A DNA stretch of 64,000 nucleotides from M55B112 sp964539395 (GTDB lineage: Bacteria; Bacteroidota; Bacteroidia; Bacteroidales; GCA-2748055). A model generated the notes under the pieces. It was not told the origin of the DNA. It did no database searches and saw only the letters and a list, made by a program, of their open reading frames with translations. Of this stretch, positions 9,690 through 18,192 are shown piece by piece. The position numbers and the translations under genes are program-made. Where the stretch lies: assembly GCA_964539395.1 (NCBI GenBank), contig CAZIIU010000005.1, positions 1 through 64,000 of the forward strand, given 5' to 3'. Each line of letters opens with the position of its first letter. The stretch's first letter is position 1.

Positions 9690-10526
9690 CTATCCTCCGG
9701 TTGCCCTGAAACCTCCTGAAATCTTCCGGGGCCTGGGGTTGATGCACATAACGGGCAGGTTATACTTATTAGCAATTATGTACTGTTCAGGTGCCCCAAA
9801 AACGTAATCAAAAAATGTTATATCACGCGTGGCCATGATCAGGATCATATCAAAATTATTCTCTTTCGCATATTCAACCACTTCAACCTTGAATTTCTTT
9901 TTTCCCTTGCACGATACAATGTCGTAATCTACGTCCCTGGTTTTCAGATAATTCTCAATATATTTCATATTGGAAAGTAATTTCCGCTTAAATCCTTTAT
10001 CCCTGGGGTGGGACTTAAAAATAGTAACTTTCTCCTCAAACCTGGTCGAAAGATGATATATCCAGTTCGCCTTCTCTTTATTTTCTTTCTTAAAATCTAT
10101 AGGAAGGAGGATAGTTTCCAGCTTATCCTGCACAGGTTTATCCTGTACAATTAAAAAAGGAATTCTTGAAGAGACAACAACCTTCAATGCCCTGCTTCCA
10201 AAAAGTTTCTGGGCGCCTCTGATACCATGGGTTCCCATAATGATCATCTCAGCATTATACTGGTTGGCAACCTCTCCAATTGTTTTAAAGATTGTTCCTT
10301 CCTTTACAACACAATGAGGTCTCTTTCCAAATTCCTTTGAAAGTCTCTCAGCAGTCTCTTCAAGGGCCTTCTCCTTTTCGGCAATTTGCTTCTCCTCGCT
10401 TACAATATGAAGAATGGCAATACCCGATCCAAGGACCCTGGAAAAATTCAATGCATGAAGAAATGCATTCTGAGCAACATTTGTAAAATCCCAGGGGACA
10501 ATAATAGGCTTATCAACCTTTTCCAT
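9690..10526 (-). CDS. Universal stress protein, tandem UspA domains
   Basis: 278 residues, two UspA-like alpha/beta domains (about 5-130 and 138-265). The first carries an ATP-binding signature, GTHGIRG near residue 100 followed by GSRALKVV. The second has a weaker version (MATRD, then GAPEQYI). There is no signal peptide or membrane segment, so it is cytoplasmic. It is transcribed divergently from the adenylate cyclase gene across about 100 bp, so the two may share control. Two-domain Usp proteins are usually induced by stress or growth arrest; the specific role here is not known. Confidence 0.88.
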   Translation of the reverse strand: MEKVDKPIIVPWDFTNVAQNAFLHALNFSRVLGSGIAILHIVSEEKQIAEKEKALEETAERLSKEFGKRPHCVVKEGTIFKTIGEVANQYNAEMIIMGTHGIRGAQKLFGSRALKVVVSSRIPFLIVQDKPVQDKLETILLPIDFKKENKEKANWIYHLSTRFEEKVTIFKSHPRDKGFKRKLLSNMKYIENYLKTRDVDYDIVSCKGKKKFKVEVVEYAKENNFDMILIMATRDITFFDYVFGAPEQYIIANKYNLPVMCINPRPRKISGGFRATGG

Positions 10527-10563
10527 AGATCATGTAGTTTTAATTTTCATTTAATGCGTTATT

Positions 10564-10583
10564 CAAATATTTGCGTACTTTTG
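10564..10583 (+). promoter_or_regulatory. Divergent promoter region with -7 element for the cyclase gene
   Basis: TACTTTTG at 10576-10583 fits the Bacteroidota TAnnTTTG -7 element and would start transcription about 40 bases before the cyclase ATG at 10629. Just upstream, at 10564-10573, is the perfect palindrome CAAATATTTG. Read on the minus strand it is close to a -7 element for the universal stress gene. No convincing -33 TTG is seen. Confidence 0.5.
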
Positions 10584-10628
10584 GTTACATTACTGCGAAC
10601 AGGTCTGAGCATATCAGGTTTACAAGTT

Positions 10629-13600
10629 ATGAATTTATTTTTCAACTCATACAAGTTTTATTTGTTTTTTTTCCTGGTAAGCATCCTGAAATCCTTGCTA
10701 TTGCTAGGACAGGATGTACAAAAAACAATTGGACTCTATCCCGAAATAATTCAATATGAAGTTCCTGCAATTTTTAACCGTTCTCCAAACACATCATTAA
10801 TCAGAACGGCAGATGGTATTGTTTATATCGGCAAACAAAACGGAATTCTGACAATTGACCAGGACCAGGTTTTCCATAATCAGGCAGAAGATCCGGTATA
10901 TCTTGGTTACACGGATAACAACAGGGTTGTCTATCTTACCTCAAATGATTTCGGATATATAGATTATAACGCTGCAAACGGACCTTTGCTTCGATCCCAG
11001 GCGAAAAGGGTTACTGCGCATTATCATGATTTTTATCCTTATGAAATTATCACCGGTGCATCAACCTCCTTTCTGTCCACTTCGGAAGGTATCTTTGTAT
11101 TGAATGACAGCCTGGCAAAATTGTTCTTCTATAACCGCCTGTATTGCAAACTGCACCGTACCAGGGAGCAAATTTTCCTTGAAGTAGACAAGCAAGGACT
11201 GTATCAATGGAAAAAGAATGATTTCTCCCTCATACTATCTCCGGATGAATTGAAAAACAATAAGATTCTTTCACTTATCGATTGGAAAGACGGACTTCTG
11301 ATAGGTTTGGAGAATGGTGAAGTCTGTTTTTATCATCCCGGAAATGATACCTGTCATTACATAACAGAATTCAACCAGATACAGTATGATTTTCATATTA
11401 TCCAGCATCTTACCGGAGATACTTACCTAACAAATGATTCCCGGGGTGAACTGGATATTCTGTCCATAGAAAATATGGAAATCACACCGTTATCAGGTCC
11501 AGGATATCTACCCTCCTCACAACCCGTGGCTGTTTTTAAGGACCGGTTTAATGATCTTTGGGTTATCTTTGATTTCAATATTTATAAAGTTGAATACCCT
11601 TCAAGAACTTATACCCTTGACCTGACACGTATTATTCCGGGATCGGTTTTATCAACTGCAAATTCAGGAGAATTGCTCTATGTCGGGACCGGTGAAGGTC
11701 TTTACTGTTTTGATATTGTTGATGAAATATCACTGAAACTTCGAAAGATATCTCAGAAATTCAATGGATATTTTCACCTGATTGACAGTAAAAATGACTA
11801 TTTGATTACAGCAGGAAAGTACGGACTGTTTGAAATAGGTGGCCAATCTTTGCTAAGAATTTCTGAAGGGGATTATAATTTTATCCGGATCATTGACAAG
11901 TCATCAATTATCTGTTGCAGTGATGATGGTTTAATCCTGTTCAGGAGAATAAACCATGAGTGGAATGCAATCTTACTTCACACAGATACCAGGCATATTA
12001 TTTCATCTGCTACAGCAGGAAACAAAATATGGTTATTTTCCGGTACAAACAAAATATTGGTTTTTGATCCTGAAAACAGGAGTAATCAGTTATCTTATAA
12101 GTCGTTGCCAGAAGACTCCATCAGGGGGCTGGCAGAAAACAACGACAAACTGCTGGTAATAGGGGAGAAGAACGTTTGGAAGTGGACGGAGGAATCAGAT
12201 TCATTCGAGAATATTAATTCCTCACCCTGCAAAATACAACTAGGCAGATCTAATCTGGTGGTGAGCAATAGCAACCAATTGTGGAGTGTTACCAGAGACG
12301 GGTCAGGAGCATCAACAATATGGAGACTGGGTAACGATCTGGTATGCACACCTTTTTTTGAGATTACAGGTGACAGATCATTTGGCCGCATTATAAATAT
12401 CATCGACAACCGGGGACACATATGGATATCGGGTAACAGGAAAATCATACGTATTGACACTATGCTCAATCCAGCAACTCCCGATGATCTTTTAAGGATA
12501 CAATCCGTGAGGATGGAATCTGAAACTGATGGCTTCAGCAGCAACATGGTCGAGCCGGATCAAAAACTGAATCTCACCAGGAGCAAAATTATCATCAAAC
12601 TCGCCGATACTAGGTATATACCCGACCCTCACGCCTATTACAGGTACAAGTTAACCCATTATCAGGAGGATTGGTCGGACTGGTCACGCAGCAGAGAAAT
12701 TGTCCTCGAAAACCTTTGGGAAAGAGACTATACATTTTTAGCCCAGTCTGCCACTTCATTTGGTAAATTATCCACTCCCGTTGAGTTCACTTTTACAGTC
12801 AATCCTCCCTTATACAGAAAATGGTACGCCTGGGTATTTTACCTTTTAACCCTTTTTTCCACTGCATTTTTAATTTATAAATGGAGACTCCTTAATTTGA
12901 AACGTGTTGCATTTCAGAAGGAAGAGGAGATCAGGGAGCGGATGCGGACAGTTTTAAGTGAAAAAGAGAAATCGGATCGGCTCGTTGCCGATCTTTTTCC
13001 AAAAGGGACCGCTGAAGAGCTAAAGAGCAAGGGACGTGCGCAATCCAAGAAATTTGAAATGGCCACAGTGCTTTTTAGTGACATACAGGGATTCACGAAA
13101 ATTGCAGAAGAGATGAACCCTGAAGTGCTCATCGATGAACTGGATAAGTTCTTCTTTCATTTCGACTCGGTTGTAGAAAAGTATAACATTGAAAAGATCA
13201 AGACAATCGGTGATGCATATATGGCTGCCGGAGGAATTCCGGTAAAAAACAGTTCTAATCCGGTTGAGGTTGTTCTTGCAGGACTGGAGATGCAGTACTA
13301 TATGAAGGAACTTAAAAAGAAAAAGGCAGATATTTGGGACCTCCGCATTGGAATCCATACAGGCCCGGTTATTACAGGTGTTGTCGGACATAAAAAATTA
13401 TCGTTTGATATCTGGGGAGACACAGTCAACACCGCTTCACGCATGGAATCATCGGGTGAAGGGGGGAAGGTAAATATCTCGGGAACAACCCACGCCCTTG
13501 TAAAAGACTTCTTCATTTGTGAATACAGGGGAAAATTGCCTGTCAAGTATAAGGGTAACATTGATATGTATTTCGTAACCGGTTTGAGGCCTGAATTATC

Positions 13601-14228
13601 CGTTGATCTGCGCGGAATACCAAACAAACGCTTTTTTACTAAGCTACAGATGTTAAAATTACTGGACCTGAAGGAGCGTATTTCGGAGCTGATTAATGTT
13701 AAACACCTGGTCAGCCTTCACTTTCATAAAAGTCAGATGTTCAAAAAAGTATATGAACAAACTGAACTTTTAGGCAGATCTGAAAATGTTTCCGAAGAGG
13801 ATATGCTGCTCCTCCTCGCTTCAGCAACCTTATTGTTCTCCGGATTATCAGACAGCTATGAGAATTTTGAAAATAAATCGGCCGATATTGCCAGACGTAT
13901 ACTTCCGGAATTTGGTTTTGATCCCGATCAGACAGAGCGTGTTTTCAACCTGATACTTTCAACCAAGGAACCTTTTCTTCCTCAAAACAACCTGGAAGCA
14001 ATATTAATCGATGCAAGAATGGAATTTCTTGGACGCATCGATTATATTACCCAGGTTAAACTTCTCTACCTGGAGGAAAAAAATATGCTGAAAGATTTTT
14101 CAAAAGAAAAATTCCTGATAAAACAAAAAAACCTTATTAACGGATTCAGGTACTTTACAGTTGCAGCACAACGACTCCGTGAAATAAGTCCTGATGAACA
14201 GCTAAAAAACCTTGAAGCGTGGAAATAA
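10629..14228 (+). CDS. Membrane adenylate cyclase: propeller sensor, Y_Y_Y domain, class III cyclase, degenerate HD tail
   Basis: 1199 residues from the ATG at 10629, chosen because it gives a signal peptide (FYLFFFLVSILKSLLLL) and lies just after a TAnnTTTG element; the frame is open further upstream but overlaps the divergent Usp gene. Residues about 35-650 look like periplasmic beta-propeller blades and 655-730 a Y_Y_Y domain. A membrane helix lies near 731-752, followed by a short coiled linker. The class III cyclase domain spans about 810-985. Metal aspartates are D818 (LFSDIQGFT) and D862 (TIGDAYMA). The Lys before TIGD and D927 in FDIWGD are the adenine-selecting pair, so the product should be cAMP. 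The last 200 residues resemble an HD phosphohydrolase, but the HD pair reads FS and the later HE pair reads FE. Confidence 0.85.
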   Translation: MNLFFNSYKFYLFFFLVSILKSLLLLGQDVQKTIGLYPEIIQYEVPAIFNRSPNTSLIRTADGIVYIGKQNGILTIDQDQVFHNQAEDPVYLGYTDNNRVVYLTSNDFGYIDYNAANGPLLRSQAKRVTAHYHDFYPYEIITGASTSFLSTSEGIFVLNDSLAKLFFYNRLYCKLHRTREQIFLEVDKQGLYQWKKNDFSLILSPDELKNNKILSLIDWKDGLLIGLENGEVCFYHPGNDTCHYITEFNQIQYDFHIIQHLTGDTYLTNDSRGELDILSIENMEITPLSGPGYLPSSQPVAVFKDRFNDLWVIFDFNIYKVEYPSRTYTLDLTRIIPGSVLSTANSGELLYVGTGEGLYCFDIVDEISLKLRKISQKFNGYFHLIDSKNDYLITAGKYGLFEIGGQSLLRISEGDYNFIRIIDKSSIICCSDDGLILFRRINHEWNAILLHTDTRHIISSATAGNKIWLFSGTNKILVFDPENRSNQLSYKSLPEDSIRGLAENNDKLLVIGEKNVWKWTEESDSFENINSSPCKIQLGRSNLVVSNSNQLWSVTRDGSGASTIWRLGNDLVCTPFFEITGDRSFGRIINIIDNRGHIWISGNRKIIRIDTMLNPATPDDLLRIQSVRMESETDGFSSNMVEPDQKLNLTRSKIIIKLADTRYIPDPHAYYRYKLTHYQEDWSDWSRSREIVLENLWERDYTFLAQSATSFGKLSTPVEFTFTVNPPLYRKWYAWVFYLLTLFSTAFLIYKWRLLNLKRVAFQKEEEIRERMRTVLSEKEKSDRLVADLFPKGTAEELKSKGRAQSKKFEMATVLFSDIQGFTKIAEEMNPEVLIDELDKFFFHFDSVVEKYNIEKIKTIGDAYMAAGGIPVKNSSNPVEVVLAGLEMQYYMKELKKKKADIWDLRIGIHTGPVITGVVGHKKLSFDIWGDTVNTASRMESSGEGGKVNISGTTHALVKDFFICEYRGKLPVKYKGNIDMYFVTGLRPELSVDLRGIPNKRFFTKLQMLKLLDLKERISELINVKHLVSLHFHKSQMFKKVYEQTELLGRSENVSEEDMLLLLASATLLFSGLSDSYENFENKSADIARRILPEFGFDPDQTERVFNLILSTKEPFLPQNNLEAILIDARMEFLGRIDYITQVKLLYLEEKNMLKDFSKEKFLIKQKNLINGFRYFTVAAQRLREISPDEQLKNLEAWK

Positions 14229-14263
14229 GATATAAAACATCCTTCTAAAACATCTTATCCGGA

Positions 14264-14294
14264 TTGTACAACACCCCGCGATTCATTACATTTG
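14264..14294 (+). promoter_or_regulatory. Promoter of ilvE
   Basis: TTG at 14264-14266, then 20 bp, then TACATTTG at 14287-14294. This matches the Bacteroidota -33/-7 pattern (TTG, about 20 bp, TAnnTTTG). It lies 20 bp before the ilvE ATG, giving a short leader. Confidence 0.65.
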
Positions 14295-14313
14295 AATCCT
14301 AAAACATACAACA

Positions 14314-15330
14314 ATGAATACGGACTGGAGAAACCTGGGTTTTGGTATAAGTAAAACTGACTATAACGTTCGCTGTTACTACAGAGACGGGCGATGGGGT
14401 GAACTGGAAATTTCCAGTTCTTCTGAAATCAACCTCCATATGGGGGCAACATGCCTGCATTATGGACAAGAGACATTTGAAGGACTTAAGGCCTATCGTG
14501 GTAAGGATGGAAGGATCCGTCTGTTCAGATATGATGAAAATGCTGAACGTATGATAAATTCATCAAAAGGGATCATGCTTGCAGTGGTGCCTAAATCACT
14601 GTTCCAGGGTGCCGTAGAAAAAGTTGTAAAATTGAATGAGCGTTTTGTACCACCATATGGAACCGGAGCGTCCCTCTATATTCGTCCGCTGCTGATAGGT
14701 ACCGGTCCGGAAGTAGGAGTCAGACCTTCAAAAGAGTACCTCTTTATGATATTTGTTATGCCGGTTGGTCCCTATTTTAAGGATGGATTCAAACCCGTTG
14801 ATATTTTGATCACCCGCGACCACGACAGAGCCGCACCGCTGGGTACTGGTCATCTTAAAGTGGGAGGAAATTATGCAGCCAGCTTGACCTCTGTTGCCAA
14901 GGCTCATGCAGAGGGATATGCAACAGCGATGTACCTTGATGCAAAAGAAAAAAAGTATATTGATGAATGTGGACCTGCCAATTTCTTTGCAATTAAGAAC
15001 CAGACATATATCACTCCAGACTCACACTCAATCTTACCATCTATAACAAACAAAAGTCTTCAGGAGCTTGCAAAAGACATGGGAATGAAGGTTGAAAGGA
15101 GAGCCATACAATTGGAGGAGCTCTCAGAATTTGAGGAAGCAGGTGCATGCGGAACTGCAGCAGTTATCACACCTATTAGAAAAATATTCGATCCCGACCA
15201 GAACAGAACCTACAGCTTCGGAAACGGGAAGAATCCCGGTCCGGTAAGCACAAAACTTTACGAGGAACTCACCGGCATTCAATATGGCGACAGAGAAGAC
15301 CTGCATGGCTGGATAACCATTCTTGATTGA
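14314..15330 (+). CDS. ilvE: Branched-chain amino acid aminotransferase
   Basis: 338 residues, a typical class IV PLP aminotransferase length. The pyridoxal-phosphate lysine is K182 in GHLKVGGNYAASL. Other family markers are HYGQETFEGLKAYRG, the RPLLIGTGPEVGV block and the ECGPANFFAIKN block. The enzyme exchanges amino groups between glutamate and the 2-oxo acids of leucine, isoleucine and valine. It has its own promoter and is followed by 114 bp before ftsX, so it appears monocistronic. The fold and motif pattern (YxEGLKxYRxxDGxIRLF) favours a branched-chain aminotransferase over a D-amino-acid aminotransferase. Confidence 0.95.
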   Translation: MNTDWRNLGFGISKTDYNVRCYYRDGRWGELEISSSSEINLHMGATCLHYGQETFEGLKAYRGKDGRIRLFRYDENAERMINSSKGIMLAVVPKSLFQGAVEKVVKLNERFVPPYGTGASLYIRPLLIGTGPEVGVRPSKEYLFMIFVMPVGPYFKDGFKPVDILITRDHDRAAPLGTGHLKVGGNYAASLTSVAKAHAEGYATAMYLDAKEKKYIDECGPANFFAIKNQTYITPDSHSILPSITNKSLQELAKDMGMKVERRAIQLEELSEFEEAGACGTAAVITPIRKIFDPDQNRTYSFGNGKNPGPVSTKLYEELTGIQYGDREDLHGWITILD

Positions 15331-15416
15331 AGGAGTAGAAGAAGTATTGTTAATTGAAGTAGTAGAGGCAGTATATTTGACCGCGAAAAAATCACGGGGA
15401 TTTTTCATTTAATTTC

Positions 15417-15424
15417 TATCTTTG
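15417..15424 (+). promoter_or_regulatory. -7 promoter element upstream of ftsX
   Basis: TATCTTTG matches TAnnTTTG exactly and lies 20 bp before the ftsX start. No clear -33 TTG is seen. It probably drives the ftsX-DUF3098-uppP-truB run. Confidence 0.5.
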
Positions 15425-15444
15425 AAACATGACAATCCTTTGCC

Positions 15445-16323
15445 ATGTCAAAAAAAGAGAATAAAACCAATCGCAGAAGACTCACAAGTTCGTACCTGAC
15501 ATCCATTATCAGCATCTCGCTGGTACTTTTCCTGACAGGCATAGTCGGACTCCTCATCATTAATAGCAGGGAAATCAATAAAACTGTGAGGGAGAGCATC
15601 GGGTTCAACATCATCCTGAAGGATCATGTTAAAGATGCCGATATCTTTCAGTTACAGAAGATACTTGATGCCAAACCCTATAGTTTATCCACAGAGTATA
15701 TTACCAAAGAGATGGCAGCACTTGAAACAGAACAGCTTGTTGGTGGTGATTTTGTAGAGTTTCTTGGTTATAATCCCCTTCCGCCTTCCATCAGGTTAAG
15801 GTTGAACGCCAGTTATACTCGCCCCGATTCAGTTGTGTTTATTGAAGAGGAAATCCTGAAATATGATGCAGTGAATGAGGTCGTCTACAAAAAAACTTTA
15901 CTGTATGCCATCAACGAAAATATCAGGAAGATTTCCATTGTAATTCTCGGATTCAGTCTTCTTCTCACCCTGGTTGCAATTACCCTGATCAACAATACCA
16001 TCAGATTGTCAATTTACTCTAAAAGATTTATTATCAATACAATGCAACTTGTAGGTGCCACCCGTGGATTTATCCGTAAACCCTTTCTTCTAAAAAGTAT
16101 TGTTAACGGAATCATCGGATCCGTAATCGCCATTTCGTTGATCGCAGGCCTGGTTCATATCGCAGCAGAAGAGCTTGATAATATTATTTCCTTTTCCAAC
16201 ACCAATAATATCTTACTTCTTGGAGCAATAATCCTTGTAATAAGCATTGTTATTAACTGGATTTCTACTTTCTTTGCAGTAAATAAATATCTGAATATTA
16301 AGCCAGATAAACTCTTTTATTAA
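15445..16323 (+). CDS. ftsX: Cell-division ABC transporter permease FtsX
   Basis: 292 residues with the FtsX layout: a cytoplasmic N-terminus, a first membrane helix (about 25-47), a periplasmic domain (about 48-165), then three membrane helices (about 170-190, 215-240 and 255-280). The segment TMQLVGATRGFIRKPFL is the conserved cytoplasmic coupling loop of FtsX permeases. FtsX pairs with the ATPase FtsE to activate peptidoglycan hydrolases at the septum; ftsE is not in the window, which is usual for Bacteroidota. Eight bp separate it from the DUF3098 gene, so the two are probably co-transcribed. Confidence 0.92.
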   Translation: MSKKENKTNRRRLTSSYLTSIISISLVLFLTGIVGLLIINSREINKTVRESIGFNIILKDHVKDADIFQLQKILDAKPYSLSTEYITKEMAALETEQLVGGDFVEFLGYNPLPPSIRLRLNASYTRPDSVVFIEEEILKYDAVNEVVYKKTLLYAINENIRKISIVILGFSLLLTLVAITLINNTIRLSIYSKRFIINTMQLVGATRGFIRKPFLLKSIVNGIIGSVIAISLIAGLVHIAAEELDNIISFSNTNNILLLGAIILVISIVINWISTFFAVNKYLNIKPDKLFY

Positions 16324-16331
16324 ATTCAACT

Positions 16332-16589
16332 ATGGCCAGGAAAAACACGGGAAAAGAGAACTTTGCCTTAGGACCTGAAAATTATAGGCTATTGATTATT
16401 GGGTTCGTTATTATCGTTATAGGATTTCTTTTAATGGCAGGTGGAAAAACCGATGATCCTGCTGTATTCAAAGAAGAGGAAATTTTTAGCTTCAGACGGA
16501 TCACATTGGCCCCAATGGTGGTTCTATTCGGTTTCATATTTGAGATCTGGGCAATAATGAAAAGACCCAAAACCGACCAGGAAGCGTAA
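16332..16589 (+). CDS. DUF3098 small membrane protein
   Basis: 85 residues with two membrane helices (about 19-38 and 57-77). The motif MAGGKTDDPAVF between them is conserved in DUF3098 proteins, which are restricted largely to Bacteroidota and sit between ftsX and uppP. The function is unknown. The context suggests a part in division or undecaprenyl phosphate recycling, but that is inference. Confidence 0.88.
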   Translation: MARKNTGKENFALGPENYRLLIIGFVIIVIGFLLMAGGKTDDPAVFKEEEIFSFRRITLAPMVVLFGFIFEIWAIMKRPKTDQEA

Positions 16590-16604
16590 TTTGCACCTTT
16601 CATA

Positions 16605-17396
16605 ATGAGCATCATAGAAGCGATCATCCTGGGTATCATCCAGGGATTAACAGAATTTTTGCCCGTAAGCAGCAGTGGCCATCTTGAGATAGGAAAAGTA
16701 ATTCTTGGTGTGGAAATTGAGGAAAGCCTGGGCTTTACTGTTATGGTACATTTGGCCACTGTACTCAGCACAATTACCGTTTTCTTCTCAGACATTAAAG
16801 CATTGTTTAACGGGATAATGAAAATGAAATGGAACGATGAGTTGCGTTATATGGGTAAACTTCTTTTTTCAGCCTTGCCAGTGCTCGCTGTTGGACTGTT
16901 TTTTGAAGTTGAAGTTGAAGCACTTTTCAACCTTTCAGGATCCACACTGGTTCCGGTTGGAATTGCACTGCTTGGTACATCGCTGCTTCTGGCTCTTGCC
17001 CATTTCATGAAAGCAGTCCATAAGAGAAACATTACCTGGTCGAATGCACTGCTTATCGGAATTGCTCAGGCATTTGCCGTTATTCCCGGTCTTTCCAGGT
17101 CGGGAGCCACTATTGCTACCGGTTTACTCCTGAAAAATAGCCGGGAAGAGGTTGCCCGGTTTTCCTTTCTGATGGTGCTCATTCCAATATTGGGTGCTTC
17201 TTTTCTCAAACTTCTCGACTGGACCGAAAAAGGAACTGCCGGTACTGATCTGCTCCCGCTGATCGCAGGCTTTGCCGCAGCCTACATTAGTGGTTTCCTG
17301 GCATGCAAGTGGATGATCAATGTGGTGAAAAAAGGAAAGCTGGTCTGGTTCGCCACCTATTGCCTCGTCATCGGTTTAATTGCCATTATATTCTGA
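16605..17396 (+). CDS. uppP: Undecaprenyl-diphosphatase UppP (BacA)
   Basis: 263 residues with about seven or eight membrane helices. Both active-site motifs are present: a glutamate-rich N-terminal block with PVSSSGHLEIG (about residues 22-32) and PGLSRSGATIATGL (about 165-178). The enzyme dephosphorylates undecaprenyl pyrophosphate to regenerate the lipid carrier for peptidoglycan and surface glycans, at the periplasmic face of the inner membrane. The start lies 15 bp after the DUF3098 stop, and TAATTTGCAC at 16587-16596 could be an internal promoter. Confidence 0.95.
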   Translation: MSIIEAIILGIIQGLTEFLPVSSSGHLEIGKVILGVEIEESLGFTVMVHLATVLSTITVFFSDIKALFNGIMKMKWNDELRYMGKLLFSALPVLAVGLFFEVEVEALFNLSGSTLVPVGIALLGTSLLLALAHFMKAVHKRNITWSNALLIGIAQAFAVIPGLSRSGATIATGLLLKNSREEVARFSFLMVLIPILGASFLKLLDWTEKGTAGTDLLPLIAGFAAAYISGFLACKWMINVVKKGKLVWFATYCLVIGLIAIIF

Positions 17397-17404
17397 ATCT
17401 GGTC

Positions 17405-18106
17405 ATGAATGAATCCAACCCAGCACAATTCATTGAAGGAAAAATAATTCTGGTAGATAAAGAGAAGGACTGGACATCTTTCGATGTGGTTAATAAGCTC
17501 CGGATATCACTAAAAAATATACTCGGAATAAAGAAAATCAAGGTAGGACATGCAGGTACACTTGATCCACTTGCAACCGGACTACTGATACTCTGTACAG
17601 GAAAAGCCACAAAGAAAATTGAATCGATTACTGCATTTGATAAAGAGTATATTGCTGAAGTTACCCTTGGTGCAACAACACCTTCCTACGATCTGGAAAC
17701 AGAGGTGGACCAAACATATTCCTATTCCCATATTACCAGGGAAAAGGTTATAAAGGTATTGAATGATTTCACAGGGGAGTCAGAGCAATCCCCACCCATT
17801 TTTTCAGCCAAGCAGATTGATGGAAAAAGAGCATATAATATGGCAAGACAGGGAGATAAATTCATATTGAAAAAGAATAGAATTCTGATTCATCAACTGG
17901 AACTGCTGAATTTCGACCTGCCTGTTATCCAGTTGAGAATTTTATGCAGTAAAGGTACATATATTCGATCCCTGGCCAGGGATCTGGGCATTGCATTGAA
18001 CTCGGGGGCACACCTCTCAGCATTAAGAAGAACCCGCATCGGCGATTATCATGTAAAAGATGCAGAAAAAATATACGATATTATAAAATATTTAAAACCT
18101 TTGTAA
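17405..18106 (+). CDS. truB: tRNA pseudouridine-55 synthase TruB
   Basis: 233 residues from the ATG at 17405, which sits 8 bp after the uppP stop; the frame extends upstream into uppP, but that part is not TruB-like. The catalytic aspartate is D54 in GHAGTLDPLATG. Further family motifs are YDLETEVD, PPIFSAKQIDGKRAY and GTYIRSLARDLG. The enzyme isomerises U55 in the T-loop of tRNAs. The length is normal for the short Bacteroidota form, which lacks a full PUA domain. It probably shares a transcript with ftsX-uppP. Confidence 0.95.
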   Translation: MNESNPAQFIEGKIILVDKEKDWTSFDVVNKLRISLKNILGIKKIKVGHAGTLDPLATGLLILCTGKATKKIESITAFDKEYIAEVTLGATTPSYDLETEVDQTYSYSHITREKVIKVLNDFTGESEQSPPIFSAKQIDGKRAYNMARQGDKFILKKNRILIHQLELLNFDLPVIQLRILCSKGTYIRSLARDLGIALNSGAHLSALRRTRIGDYHVKDAEKIYDIIKYLKPL

Positions 18107-18121
18107 CCTTTTTGTGTTTCT

Positions 18122-18134
18122 TACGTATAACGTA
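18122..18134. repeat. Small inverted repeat between truB and queA
   Basis: TACGT-ATA-ACGTA, perfect 5-bp arms, 16 bp past the truB stop. It could be a protein site or weak 3' structure; no function can be assigned from sequence. Confidence 0.3.
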
Positions 18135-18192
18135 TTCTGCCCAGCCTTAATAACAAATATTATCATTTTCAAATAATTACACATTTCACAGA

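Noticed and set aside
10386..10628. Upstream extension of the cyclase reading frame
   Set aside because: It overlaps the divergent Usp coding region and lacks a signal peptide. The ATG at 10629 is better placed.
17303..17404. Upstream extension of the truB reading frame
   Set aside because: It lies within uppP, and its translation does not resemble TruB.
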